The notes: generated by a model not told the origin, from the sequence alone. A stretch of 8,088 nt of DNA from Planctomycetota bacterium (GCA_026387055.1 JAPLML010000710.1:1-8088); one strand, 5' to 3'; shown: positions 1 to 6,425, numbered from the stretch's first letter. Numbers and translations: made by a program.

Positions 1-600
1 GTCTACCTCGTGGTCTGCGAGCCGATGAGCTACCACCTTTTCTTCTTGCGGCCGGACGCGGCCTACTCGGCGGAGGCCTGGGCGGCGCAGCTTTCCGACA
101 TGTGCCGATTGGTCAAATCCATCGACCCGGCGACGCGGACGGGCATCTGCCTCCTGGTGATGGACGACAGGAAGCCCGAGTGGGACGTCTGGACGCGCCT
201 GAAGACGCTGCCGGAGCTCGACGTCCTGTCGGTGGAGATCTACTCGCCCGAAAACTTCCGGCAGACCGAGGAGCGCCTCAAGGAGTTCGGCCGCCCGGCC
301 GAGACCGGCAAGACCTTCTGGATCGCCGAGACGTACAACGGGTGGGCCTTGTGCGGCGACCGCCGATGGGACCAGGACGTGGCGTGGCTGCACGTGGCCC
401 GCGACTTCGCCCCCGTGGTGCAGGCCGAGGCGGTGCTCGTCTGGACCTTCGGGACCTTCGTTGGCGGGGGGAACTACTACGATTACGCCAAGGGCCGGCT
501 CCACGAGCGCTGGGAGTCGACCGGCACGCTCTCGACGGTCGGACGGGGATTCGCCGACCTCCAACGCGCCGCCGCCGTCACTCCTGCACCTTCGGAATAA
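1..600 (+). CDS. Probable glycoside hydrolase-like TIM-barrel protein, C-terminal part (5' end outside the window)
   Basis: The frame is open from base 1 (Val-Tyr-Leu) and ends with TAA at 598-600, giving 199 residues of a longer protein. The GTG at base 10 is unlikely to be the true start because the frame continues to its left. Alternating hydrophobic strands (around 47-54, 74-81, 105-112 and 143-150) and helices look like the second half of a TIM barrel. A Cys-Glu-Pro at residues 6-8 sits where clan-A glycosidases carry the acid/base Glu after strand 4 (usually Asn-Glu-Pro). Glu110, in Ile-Ala-Glu-Thr-Tyr at the end of a later strand, suits the nucleophile. These catalytic roles are inferred from position only. 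The end, rich in Trp, Gly and Tyr (148-163), resembles a substrate-facing loop. It could instead be an uncharacterised barrel protein; I do not recognise a specific GH family. The last 23 bases overlap the convergent gene at 578-793. Confidence 0.75.
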   Translation, partial: VYLVVCEPMSYHLFFLRPDAAYSAEAWAAQLSDMCRLVKSIDPATRTGICLLVMDDRKPEWDVWTRLKTLPELDVLSVEIYSPENFRQTEERLKEFGRPAETGKTFWIAETYNGWALCGDRRWDQDVAWLHVARDFAPVVQAEAVLVWTFGTFVGGGNYYDYAKGRLHERWESTGTLSTVGRGFADLQRAAAVTPAPSE

Positions 601-793
601 CCGGCGTGGCCACCATGCCGCGGCCGAGCTTCTCCTCCACCCGCCGGTCGGCCCAGCCTCTCACTGGAGGTTTGTCCTTGTGCTTCGGCTGGAGCGCAGG
701 AACGAAGTAGGCCCGCTCTGCCGCATCCTGTGCGGCCGCCGCCGCGGCGGCAGCGCCAATCAGCAACACGGCGAGCAGGATTCTCCCGGCCAT
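578..793 (-). CDS. Small putative secreted protein (71 aa)
   Basis: The product has a short basic N-terminus (Met-Ala-Gly-Arg), then a hydrophobic Leu/Ile/Val stretch and a run of eight Ala ending Ala-Gln-Asp. This looks like a signal peptide cleaved near residues 20-22. The remaining ~50 residues are charged and Pro-rich (Pro-Lys-His-Lys-Asp-Lys, Arg-Arg-Val-Glu-Glu-Lys), with no Cys and no recognisable domain. I chose the ATG at 793 because an AAGGG Shine-Dalgarno sequence (801-805) lies 7 bases upstream. An in-frame ATG at 814 has no such site, and extending to 985 would translate through the palindromic repeat. The TGA at 578-580 lies inside the 3' end of the convergent gene. Function is unknown. 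It could be a chance GC-rich ORF, but the signal-like N-terminus and ribosome site argue for a real gene. Confidence 0.5.
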   Translation of the reverse strand: MAGRILLAVLLIGAAAAAAAAQDAAERAYFVPALQPKHKDKPPVRGWADRRVEEKLGRGMVATPVIPKVQE

Positions 794-800
794 GGTCGAG

Positions 801-805
801 CCCTT
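801..805 (-). promoter_or_regulatory. Ribosome binding site deciding the start of the small secreted protein
   Basis: On the minus strand AAGGG lies 7 bases before the ATG at 793. This favours that start over the in-frame ATG at 814, which has no purine-rich site in front of it. Confidence 0.45.
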
Positions 806-886
806 CGCCGCCATTATCGCCGATTGCGTACCGCCGCTGCCGCGGCGGGCGTGTTTAGCGATTGTGCCGCTGTGCGGATAGAAGTT

Positions 887-962
887 GTGGCACGGCCGGC
901 TTGTCCGGCCGTGGCAGAGCGCCGGCCACATTCCCCACGGCCGGACAAGCCGGCCGTGCCAC
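887..962. repeat. Perfect inverted repeat made of two palindromic units (REP/BIME-like)
   Basis: The arms 887-914 and 935-962 are exact reverse complements over 28 bases, separated by 20 bases. Each arm is also a hairpin: CACGGCCGG, a 5-base loop, then CCGGCCGTG (891-913 and 936-958). A lone GTGGCAC-type flank marks the outer end of each unit. The block is in the non-coding gap 47 bases past the stop codon of the minus-strand symporter gene, upstream of the small secreted gene. It could stop or protect transcripts from the operon, but no T-run follows it, so it is not a standard terminator. The same two-unit layout and the same outer GTGGCACGGCC start recur at 6336-6423. Confidence 0.85.
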
Positions 963-1009
963 ACCTGCCGGGATACGCTGAACACGTACGCCGCGGGGGC
1001 GCGCAGGGC

Positions 1010-2815
1010 CTATCCCCTGAAGTACAGGTACGCCAGGAGAATCAGGAGCAGGACGCCGGCCGAGGCCAGGACGTCCCAGCGGTTCCAACTGGCCCGCGAC
1101 TTCGCGCGGTCCTCGGGCGACGTCGTGGCGAAGGTCAGGCCCCGGAGCCTCGCTTCGGGCGGCGGGGCCGAGAGGTAACTGACCGCGATCGCCACGGCCA
1201 CGCACACGAGGAAGATGACCAGGCTGAAATACTGGAAGTAGATATTATTGATGATCCATAGGAACGAGTGCTCCGCGTAGCCCTCCTTGAAGCCCGCGAG
1301 GCCCAGGGTGACGGGCGTATCCACGGCCAGCCGGAACACGCCGAGCAGGAAGCCCACGACCAGCGCCGCCAGGCACCCTCGCGCGTTCAGCCGCTTCATG
1401 AACACGCCCAGGAAGAACACCACGAAGATCGGCGGGGCCAGGTACCCCTGCACGGCCTGCAAGTAGTGGTAAAGCCCCTGGGCGTTCTGGATGACCGGGA
1501 TCCAGGCGATGCCGATGAGGACCATGACCGTGGTCGCAACGCGGCCGGTCCAGACCAGTTGATGCTGCGAGGCGCGGGGCCTGAGCTTCTGGTAGAGGTC
1601 CATCGTGAAAAGGGTCGAGCTGGCGTTGAAGACGCCGGCCAGCGAGCTCATCAGGGCGGCCAGCAGGCCCGCCACCACGATGCCGCGCACCCCCGCCGGC
1701 AGCACGTAGGCGACCATCAGCGGAAAGGCCGCCTGGCATTCCTCGCGGCGGGCCTGGCCGCTCGAATCCAGCAGGCGCCCCAATTCCGGAACCTTGCCGG
1801 TGACCGCCAGGGCGTAGCAGATCATGCCCGGGATGATGAAGATGAAGACGGGCAGCAGTTTCAGGAATCCGGCGCAGATCGTGCCGCGCCGGGCCTGCCG
1901 CTCGCTGGGCGCGCCGAGGGCCCGCTGCACGATGTACTGGTCGGTGCACCAGTACCACAGGCCGATGATCGGGGCGCAGAAGAGCATGCCCAGCCACGGG
2001 TAGTAGCCGTTGAAGTACCACGCGATGCGGCCGGACTCCTTGACCGGCGCCCAGGTGCCCTCCATGCCGGCGGGGATCAGCGGTTTCCACAGGTTGAACA
2101 TGTCGGAGGGGATCGCGCTGCGCAAGGCCCCCCACCCGCCCAGCTCCGCCAGCCCGAAGACCGTGACGAGGACGGAGCCGAAGATCAGGATGATCGTCTG
2201 GGCGGCGTCGGTGTAGGCCACGGCCCGCATCCCGCCCAGCACGGTGTACAGGCCGGTCAGGGCGACCACCGCGATCGAACCGATCCAGAAGCTGTCGAGC
2301 GTGACGCCCGCTAGGTTCCAGTGCAGCTCCGGCAGCAGCGTGCCGAAGACGACGCCGCCGGCGAAGATGCCCACCGCCATCTTCGTCAGCACGTACGCCA
2401 CCAGCGAGATGACCGACAGCACCCAGCGGGCGGTGGGCGAGAACCGCCGCTCCAGGAACTCCGGCATCGTATAAACCATCGAACGCATGTAGAAGGGCAC
2501 CATCACCCAGCCGAGCACCAGCACGCACCAGGCGTGGAGCTCGTAGTGGGCCATCGCCACGCCGTCGGTGCAGCCCGAGCCGGCCAGGCCCACGAGGTGC
2601 TCCGAGCCGATGTTCGAGGCGAAGATCGACGCCCCGATGACGAACCAGCCCAGGTTGCGCCCGGCCAGGAAGTAGTCCTCGGCCGTGTCTTTCCGCTTCC
2701 GGATGACCCACCAGGAGATGCCCAGCAGAATGGCGAAGTAGGCCAGAATCATGAGCCAATCGAGGAGGCTCAGCGCCCCGCCCGGCACCGCCGCAAGGAG
2801 AACAAGGGGGTTCAT
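1010..2815 (-). CDS. SGLT-like sodium/sugar symporter (solute:sodium symporter family, SLC5-type)
   Basis: This 601-residue inner-membrane transporter is predicted to use the sodium gradient to import a sugar. It has about 14 hydrophobic segments, from residues 16-38 to a last helix at 581-598. Several stretches closely resemble animal SGLT proteins as I remember them: Gly-Ser-Glu-His-Leu-Val-Gly-Leu-Ala-Gly (70-79), Trp-Tyr-Trp-Cys-Thr-Asp-Gln (287-293), Phe-Leu-Lys-Leu (317-320) and Phe-Asn-Ala-Ser-Ser-Thr-Leu-Phe-Thr-Met-Asp (396-406). Residues matching the known sugar-site positions are all present: His73, Glu92, Tyr288, Trp289, Lys319 and Gln453. The Ser/Thr cluster at 399-401 fits the Na2 sodium site. 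The start at 2815 has AAAAGGA 5 bases upstream and shares ATGA with the stop of the YihY gene, so the two are probably co-transcribed and translationally coupled. Stop TAG at 1010-1012. The family is clear; the exact sugar is not. Confidence 0.95.
   Translation of the reverse strand: MNPLVLLAAVPGGALSLLDWLMILAYFAILLGISWWVIRKRKDTAEDYFLAGRNLGWFVIGASIFASNIGSEHLVGLAGSGCTDGVAMAHYELHAWCVLVLGWVMVPFYMRSMVYTMPEFLERRFSPTARWVLSVISLVAYVLTKMAVGIFAGGVVFGTLLPELHWNLAGVTLDSFWIGSIAVVALTGLYTVLGGMRAVAYTDAAQTIILIFGSVLVTVFGLAELGGWGALRSAIPSDMFNLWKPLIPAGMEGTWAPVKESGRIAWYFNGYYPWLGMLFCAPIIGLWYWCTDQYIVQRALGAPSERQARRGTICAGFLKLLPVFIFIIPGMICYALAVTGKVPELGRLLDSSGQARREECQAAFPLMVAYVLPAGVRGIVVAGLLAALMSSLAGVFNASSTLFTMDLYQKLRPRASQHQLVWTGRVATTVMVLIGIAWIPVIQNAQGLYHYLQAVQGYLAPPIFVVFFLGVFMKRLNARGCLAALVVGFLLGVFRLAVDTPVTLGLAGFKEGYAEHSFLWIINNIYFQYFSLVIFLVCVAVAIAVSYLSAPPPEARLRGLTFATTSPEDRAKSRASWNRWDVLASAGVLLLILLAYLYFRG
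2812..2815 (-). promoter_or_regulatory. ATGA stop/start overlap coupling YihY-family and symporter genes
   Basis: On the minus strand the TGA ending the YihY-family gene (2812-2814) overlaps the ATG of the symporter (2813-2815). The symporter's ribosome site, AAAAGGA (2821-2827), lies inside the upstream coding region. This arrangement usually means one transcript with terminating ribosomes helping to start the second gene. Confidence 0.85.
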
Positions 2816-4248
2816 GGTTGTCCTTTTGCCTGGACGTTCGCGGCGGCGAGAACCTCGGCGAACGTCAGTCCGCCCAGGGCATCGCGCGTTTTCTGCTGGA
2901 TCCCCGCCATGCCGGCGGCAATCGGCGCCGCGTAGGCCGGGGCCGGCTCCTCTTCGCCCGCCGCGCCGGCGAAGTCCATCACGTCCATCACGGCGACCTG
3001 CTCCAGCGGCCGACGGGGCACGTAGCGCGTTTCCGCCTCGGTCTCCACCGGGCAGAGCAGGCCGGCTGAGACGAGTTGCCTGAGGAGCGGCTCGACGAGC
3101 GGCGCCGGCATCCGCAGGTCCTCCGCCACCTGGCCGGGGCCTACGGGTCCGCGGCCCGCCTGGTACTGCCGCGCGATCGCCAGCACCGCCGCCACGAGGT
3201 CCCAGGGCCCCGGGACCGATCGGCGGGCGCGGGCCATCGCCTGCGCCGCCCTCAGATTGGCCGCCGTATGAGCCAACTGCGCCCCGAGCAGGAAGACCAG
3301 CCACGAGACGTACATCCACATCAGGAACAGCGGAACGAGGCCCAGGGCGCCGTAAAGATGGCCCTTCGCCACCAGCGACTTGACGTAGAGCGCGAAGCCC
3401 CACTTGGCGGCCATCCAGATGGGCACGACGACGAGAGCGCCGCCGACGGCCGGCCACAACCCGACCTGCGTGTTTGGCATGAGCTTGTAAAGGCCCGCCA
3501 GCAGGATGATCCCCACGAGCCCCGGCACGGCCCAGTCGAGCGCCGCGATGAGCCAGGCGGCCCCCAACACGTGCGCGGCCGCCAGGCTGCCGGCTTCGCT
3601 GATCGAATAGACGGTGACCACGATGACGACCGGCCCGAGCGTCATCGCCGACCAATAGAGAAGCGTGCGGCGGCCGAGAGAGCGGCTCTTGGGAACCGCG
3701 AAGATGCGGTTGAGCGACCGCTCGATGGTGGTCATGAGCGTCAGGCTGGTCCAGATGAGGAGCGCGGCCCCAATGGGCCCGAGGCGCCCGAGCGTCAGTT
3801 GCTCTTCGGCCTGGGCCACGAGGGCCTCGAGGCGCAGGGCGACGTTCTGCTCCTCTGCGGCGGCGGCCTCGGCCGGGCCGTGCTTGGCGGCAGGCGCCGC
3901 GGAGGAATCGGGGGGCGCCGCTTCGCCCGGCGCCGGCTCGCCGCGAACGCGGTCCGTCAGGTAAATCTGGCGGAAGCCCGTGTACTCCAGGACGCTGCTG
4001 AGACTGCCGCGGGCATCGCCCAGCACGCCGATGGATTTCATGATGAGAAACGCCAGGACCAGCACGGGGATCAGGGCAAAGATGCTGCGGTAACACAGGG
4101 CGGCGCTCATCGTCGTGGCGTTGATGTCCCGGAGCCGGATCAGGGCGAATCGCCATAAGTCGAAGGCATCGCGCAGCAGTCTGCGCAGGAGGCCCGGGGG
4201 GGCCGCCGAACGCGCGGTTCGCTCTCTCGGTTGCGGAGCGGCATTCAT
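2812..4248 (-). CDS. YihY/BrkB-family inner-membrane protein with C-terminal winged-helix-like extension
   Basis: The 478-residue protein has a YihY/BrkB membrane core: a first helix near 48-72, then helices around 158-175, 200-216, 222-240, 241-258, 266-290 and 300-325. The last contains the family-typical Gly-Ala-Leu-Gly-Leu-Val-Pro-Leu-Phe-Leu-Met-Trp-Met-Tyr (300-313). A Pro/Ala/Glu-rich insert (about 102-135) interrupts the loop after the first helix. Residues about 346-412 resemble a winged helix: a helix, Gly-Gln-Val-Ala-Glu-Asp-Leu, then Val-Glu-Pro-Leu-Leu-Arg-Gln-Leu-Val-Ser-Ala-Gly-Leu-Leu. A charged tail follows to 478. Many family members are near 300 residues; longer ones with such a tail are known. 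The family was once annotated as ribonuclease BN, now considered wrong, and its real function is unsettled. The start at 4248 has GAGGA 7 bases upstream. Its stop overlaps the symporter start. Confidence 0.92.
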   Translation of the reverse strand: MNAAPQPRERTARSAAPPGLLRRLLRDAFDLWRFALIRLRDINATTMSAALCYRSIFALIPVLVLAFLIMKSIGVLGDARGSLSSVLEYTGFRQIYLTDRVRGEPAPGEAAPPDSSAAPAAKHGPAEAAAAEEQNVALRLEALVAQAEEQLTLGRLGPIGAALLIWTSLTLMTTIERSLNRIFAVPKSRSLGRRTLLYWSAMTLGPVVIVVTVYSISEAGSLAAAHVLGAAWLIAALDWAVPGLVGIILLAGLYKLMPNTQVGLWPAVGGALVVVPIWMAAKWGFALYVKSLVAKGHLYGALGLVPLFLMWMYVSWLVFLLGAQLAHTAANLRAAQAMARARRSVPGPWDLVAAVLAIARQYQAGRGPVGPGQVAEDLRMPAPLVEPLLRQLVSAGLLCPVETEAETRYVPRRPLEQVAVMDVMDFAGAAGEEEPAPAYAAPIAAGMAGIQQKTRDALGGLTFAEVLAAANVQAKGQP

Positions 4249-4347
4249 GGCGATTTCCTCCGCGCCTGGGTATCGACCTTCGCCAGGCCCGGCGCGGGCC
4301 GCGTGCCCGACAGGCGGAGGTCCACGCGCGGCCCCGCCGACGGCCGC

Positions 4348-4375
4348 ATTATACCAGTGCGGGAACGGGCGGCAA
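4348..4375 (-). promoter_or_regulatory. Sigma70-like promoter for the YihY-symporter operon
   Basis: On the minus strand TTGCCG (4370-4375, 4 of 6 to the consensus -35) is followed after 16 bases by a perfect TATAAT (4348-4353). Transcription would start near 4341, giving a GC-rich leader of about 93 bases before the YihY-family ATG at 4248. The -35 lies just 15 bases past the stop codon of the upstream radical SAM gene. The operon can therefore be transcribed independently even though all three genes share a strand. Confidence 0.7.
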
Positions 4376-4390
4376 AGCCAGGACCCGGCT

Positions 4391-5980
4391 TCAGAGAGGC
4401 GCTCGGGGAGGCGGACACCCGTGGGGGTCTCCGCGTGTCGCGGGCGCTTCGGTTTCGGGCTTCCCCCGGACCACGCCGTACTTCTTCGAGAGCTTCTCGA
4501 GAAGCGGGTTGCGGTAGGGATACCACAGGCAGGCCGGGATCGTCTTCACCTTGCCGTCGTCGGTGTCCTCGTAGGCGAAGACGGCCTTGCAGTTCTCCAT
4601 GCGGGCGGCATCGATCGAGTGCTGCTCCTCGAACGGCAGCACGGCCACGCGAAGGAGCATTGCCGCGCGGCGGTGATCGGCGGCGTCGAAGCCCGCCCGG
4701 CTGCGGCGCACCTGAGCCACGAGGGCCTTGATCGCCGCGCGGACCGGGCGGCGGTTGAAGAGCCGATGGAAATCGACCGTGCGGAGCACCCACGGCCCCA
4801 GGGTCCTGATCACCAGGAGTTTCCCTCGCATTCGCTGGAAGAAGCGGCCGGGGTCCAGACGATCGAGCCTGGGCTCGATCATCTTCAAGAGGGCGACGAC
4901 TTCCGCGGCCGCCTGGCTGAGGGGCTTCTTCAGGCAGCGGTTGATGCTGCGGTACTGCCGGCCGTCGGAGACCAGCAAAGTGACCGACTCGCAGTTGGGG
5001 TGCACGCCGCCCAGGAGGAGGAGCTCGGAGCGAGAGTCCCTGCGGAAGAACGAGCGGGGCTTGCGCAGGGCGTACGACAGGCCGGCGGGGACGAATTCCA
5101 CCATGCCGCCGGGGACGGCCTGCTGGACCATCTTCTCCACGTCTTCCATCGTGGTGGTCACGGCGGCGTTGAACTCGCCCGGATTCCAGTTCTCCGTCAG
5201 CGGGATGATGCCCAGTTCGGCGATCAGGTCCCGGTTGTCGTGGCAGAACTGGATCAGGTCGCCGATGTACCGGTCGTTGATCCCCCAGGCGGCGCAGGCG
5301 ATGATGGCATGCCGCCGCCGGCTGTACTTCTTGAGGTTCTCCAGGCCCTTCATTTTCTTTTCGTAGGCGGACCGGTTGTGGCGCAGCCGCTCGTAGATGT
5401 CGGGGCTGCGTCCGTCGAAGGCAAAGCGCATGCGGACCCCGGCGTCGCAGAGCTTCCGGCAGTACGCCTCGTCGGCGAGCCTCACGCCGTTCGTCACCAC
5501 GCGCGGTCTCAGGCCGTGCTTCCGGCCGATGGCGATGATCTCCAGCAGGTCGTCGCGGACCGTGGGTTCCCCGCCGAACAGCTCGACCATCGGCTTGGGA
5601 TCCATGCGGCCGAGCACGTCGAAGATCTTCTCGAAGTATTCCAGCGGCGGGTTGAAATCGAACCCCATCCCCCGAATGGTGGCGATGCAGATGGGACAGT
5701 TCATGTTGCAGCGGTTCGTGACGTCCAGGAACACCATGTTGGGCTTGTGGTCGACCGGGCACCGGTCGCAGTGGAGCGTGCACGCCGCGCCGTCCGTGGC
5801 AACGTACTGCCACAGGTCGCGCTTGGCCTGCCAGACGGCGGCGTCGGAGCTGACGAGCGACTCGTTCGGTCCGCACGCCGGACAGTCCTTGCGAATCCAG
5901 GTCTGGCCGTCGCGCTCGAGGAACTCGGCGGGGACCCTCGCGCGGCACTTGTTGCAGAGGCCCAGGTTGGGCGGCGGCAT
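4391..5980 (-). CDS. Radical SAM enzyme of the COG1964 type (MJ0619 / tetraether lipid synthase-like)
   Basis: The 529-residue protein begins with a zinc-ribbon-like region (Cys9, Cys12, Cys33, Cys36). Two CX3CX2C motifs follow 24 residues apart: Cys67/71/74 and Cys91/95/98, the second preceded by Asp-Val-Thr-Asn-Arg. Gly-Gly-Glu-Pro (136-139) is the usual SAM-binding strand motif. His-Pro-Asn-Cys-Glu-Ser-Val-Thr (327-334), Cys349, Cys464 and Ile-Pro-Ala-Cys (481-484) are likely ligands of auxiliary iron-sulfur clusters. This whole order matches the COG1964 group as I know it. That group includes archaeal MJ0619, first studied as a pterin methylase, and tetraether synthase Tes, which joins lipid tails by radical C-C coupling. 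The substrate here is unknown; a lipid role is inference. The Pro-rich tail after residue 505 is not expected in the family. The start at 5980 has AGGGAG 8 bases upstream (5989-5994). Nothing adjacent points to a pathway. Confidence 0.88.
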   Translation of the reverse strand: MPPPNLGLCNKCRARVPAEFLERDGQTWIRKDCPACGPNESLVSSDAAVWQAKRDLWQYVATDGAACTLHCDRCPVDHKPNMVFLDVTNRCNMNCPICIATIRGMGFDFNPPLEYFEKIFDVLGRMDPKPMVELFGGEPTVRDDLLEIIAIGRKHGLRPRVVTNGVRLADEAYCRKLCDAGVRMRFAFDGRSPDIYERLRHNRSAYEKKMKGLENLKKYSRRRHAIIACAAWGINDRYIGDLIQFCHDNRDLIAELGIIPLTENWNPGEFNAAVTTTMEDVEKMVQQAVPGGMVEFVPAGLSYALRKPRSFFRRDSRSELLLLGGVHPNCESVTLLVSDGRQYRSINRCLKKPLSQAAAEVVALLKMIEPRLDRLDPGRFFQRMRGKLLVIRTLGPWVLRTVDFHRLFNRRPVRAAIKALVAQVRRSRAGFDAADHRRAAMLLRVAVLPFEEQHSIDAARMENCKAVFAYEDTDDGKVKTIPACLWYPYRNPLLEKLSKKYGVVRGKPETEAPATRGDPHGCPPPRAPL

Positions 5981-6020
5981 AGAAACCGCTCCCTACTACT
6001 ACAACGCCACTTAACCTCGT

Positions 6021-6048
6021 GCGCGGTGGGTCTCCTGACCCACCGCGC
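6021..6048. repeat. Perfect 11-bp stem hairpin inside the nested element
   Basis: GCGCGGTGGGT (6021-6031) pairs exactly with ACCCACCGCGC (6038-6048) around the 6-base loop CTCCTG. It lies in the likely 5' leader of the radical SAM gene and has no following T-run in either direction. Confidence 0.8.
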
Positions 6049-6063
6049 GCCAATTACCCCCGG

Positions 6064-6085
6064 GCGGCGAGATAACGGTCGCCGC
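6064..6085. repeat. Second hairpin inside the nested element
   Basis: GCGGCGA (6064-6070) pairs with TCGCCGC (6079-6085) across the 8-base loop GATAACGG. It is a short perfect 7-bp stem between the 11-bp hairpin and the right terminal repeat. Confidence 0.55.
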
Positions 6086-6108
6086 GCGAAGTGGCGTTGC
6101 AGTACTAC

Positions 6109-6290
6109 GCTTCCCTGCCCGATCGTCGGGCCGGGAAAGGCCGTTCCGCCAGCGCCTGCCAGAGATGGGCAGGCTCGAAAACAAGGCGCCCGGCCGGCCC
6201 TTGGTGGGCCTATTCTACGATGTGCCCGGGAGATTCGCCACTGTTGATGGGCGTCTTTTCCGGAGCGGGCGTGCCCCGAGATCCGTCCTG
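6109..6290. other. Non-coding stretch between the nested element and the palindrome module
   Basis: No convincing gene is present. Short frames read through both neighbouring repeat blocks and have no ribosome site or protein-like composition. The best minus-strand -10 candidate is TAGAAT (6212-6217), but only a 3-of-6 -35 sits 17 bases away, so it is not called as a promoter. I see no clear plus-strand promoter for the GH109-type gene either. Confidence 0.4.
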
Positions 6291-6316
6291 CGATTGGTGC
6301 GACATCGCCCATTCGC
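6291..6316 (+). repeat. 26-bp direct repeat, left copy
   Basis: It begins CGATTGGTGC and ends CGCCCATTCGC. It matches the copy at 6426-6451 at 25 of 26 positions in the same orientation, and brackets the palindromic pair. Confidence 0.85.
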
Positions 6317-6335
6317 GGTAACGCCTCAGTTCCGG

Positions 6336-6423
6336 GGGTGGCACGGCCACGCGCCGTTGCGTGGCCGTGCACTTCAGACCAGCACAGAGCATGGCCACGC
6401 AACAGCGCGTGGCCATGCCACCC
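6336..6423. repeat. Paired palindromic units in opposite orientation (REP/BIME-like)
   Basis: The arms 6336-6370 and 6389-6423 are reverse complements at 32 of 35 positions, separated by 18 bases. Each arm also folds alone into a perfect 12-bp hairpin with a 6-base loop: GCACGGCCACGC (6341-6352) with 6359-6370, and GCATGGCCACGC (6389-6400) with 6407-6418. Two of the three differences between units are the two sides of one stem base pair, changed together (C-G to T-A), so both stems stay perfect. The outer GTGGCACGGCC edge and two-unit layout match the block at 887-962. No associated transposase is in the window. Confidence 0.85.
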
Positions 6424-6425
6424 GA

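Larger units (their letters stand above)
5993..6108. repeat. Nested inverted-repeat element (MITE-like) abutting the radical SAM ribosome site
   Basis: Imperfect terminal inverted repeats of 20 bases (5993-6012 and 6089-6108) match at 17 of 20 positions, with ACGCCACTT/AAGTGGCGT as the perfect inner part. They enclose two further hairpins, 6021-6048 and 6064-6085. The element is about 116 bp with no coding content, and its left end overlaps the AGGGAG ribosome site of the minus-strand radical SAM gene by two bases. No clear target-site duplication was found, so calling it a mobile element is tentative. It may instead be a structured 5' leader. Confidence 0.6.

Noticed and set aside
813..841. 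Promoter for the small secreted protein with -10 GATAAT (813-818, minus strand)
   Set aside because: The -10 is 5 of 6, but the matching -35 position reads GGCAGC, which is not promoter-like, and the transcript start would fall almost on the ribosome site.
887..962. Rho-independent terminator for the YihY-symporter operon
   Set aside because: The stems are strong but no T-run follows on either strand. The two-unit layout shared with 6336-6423 fits a repeat family better, though a role in ending or protecting the transcript remains possible.
2816..4156. In-frame N-terminal extension of the symporter reaching back to 4156
   Set aside because: It is out of frame with and inside the YihY-family gene and has Arg/Gly/Pro shadow composition. 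The ATG at 2815 has a good ribosome site and begins the family-typical first helix.
4115..6247. A 710-codon open frame on the plus strand across the radical SAM gene
   Set aside because: It is antisense to a gene with clear family motifs, its composition (His, Asp, Val, Glu-rich with long low-complexity runs) is typical of GC-rich shadow frames, and no domain is recognisable.
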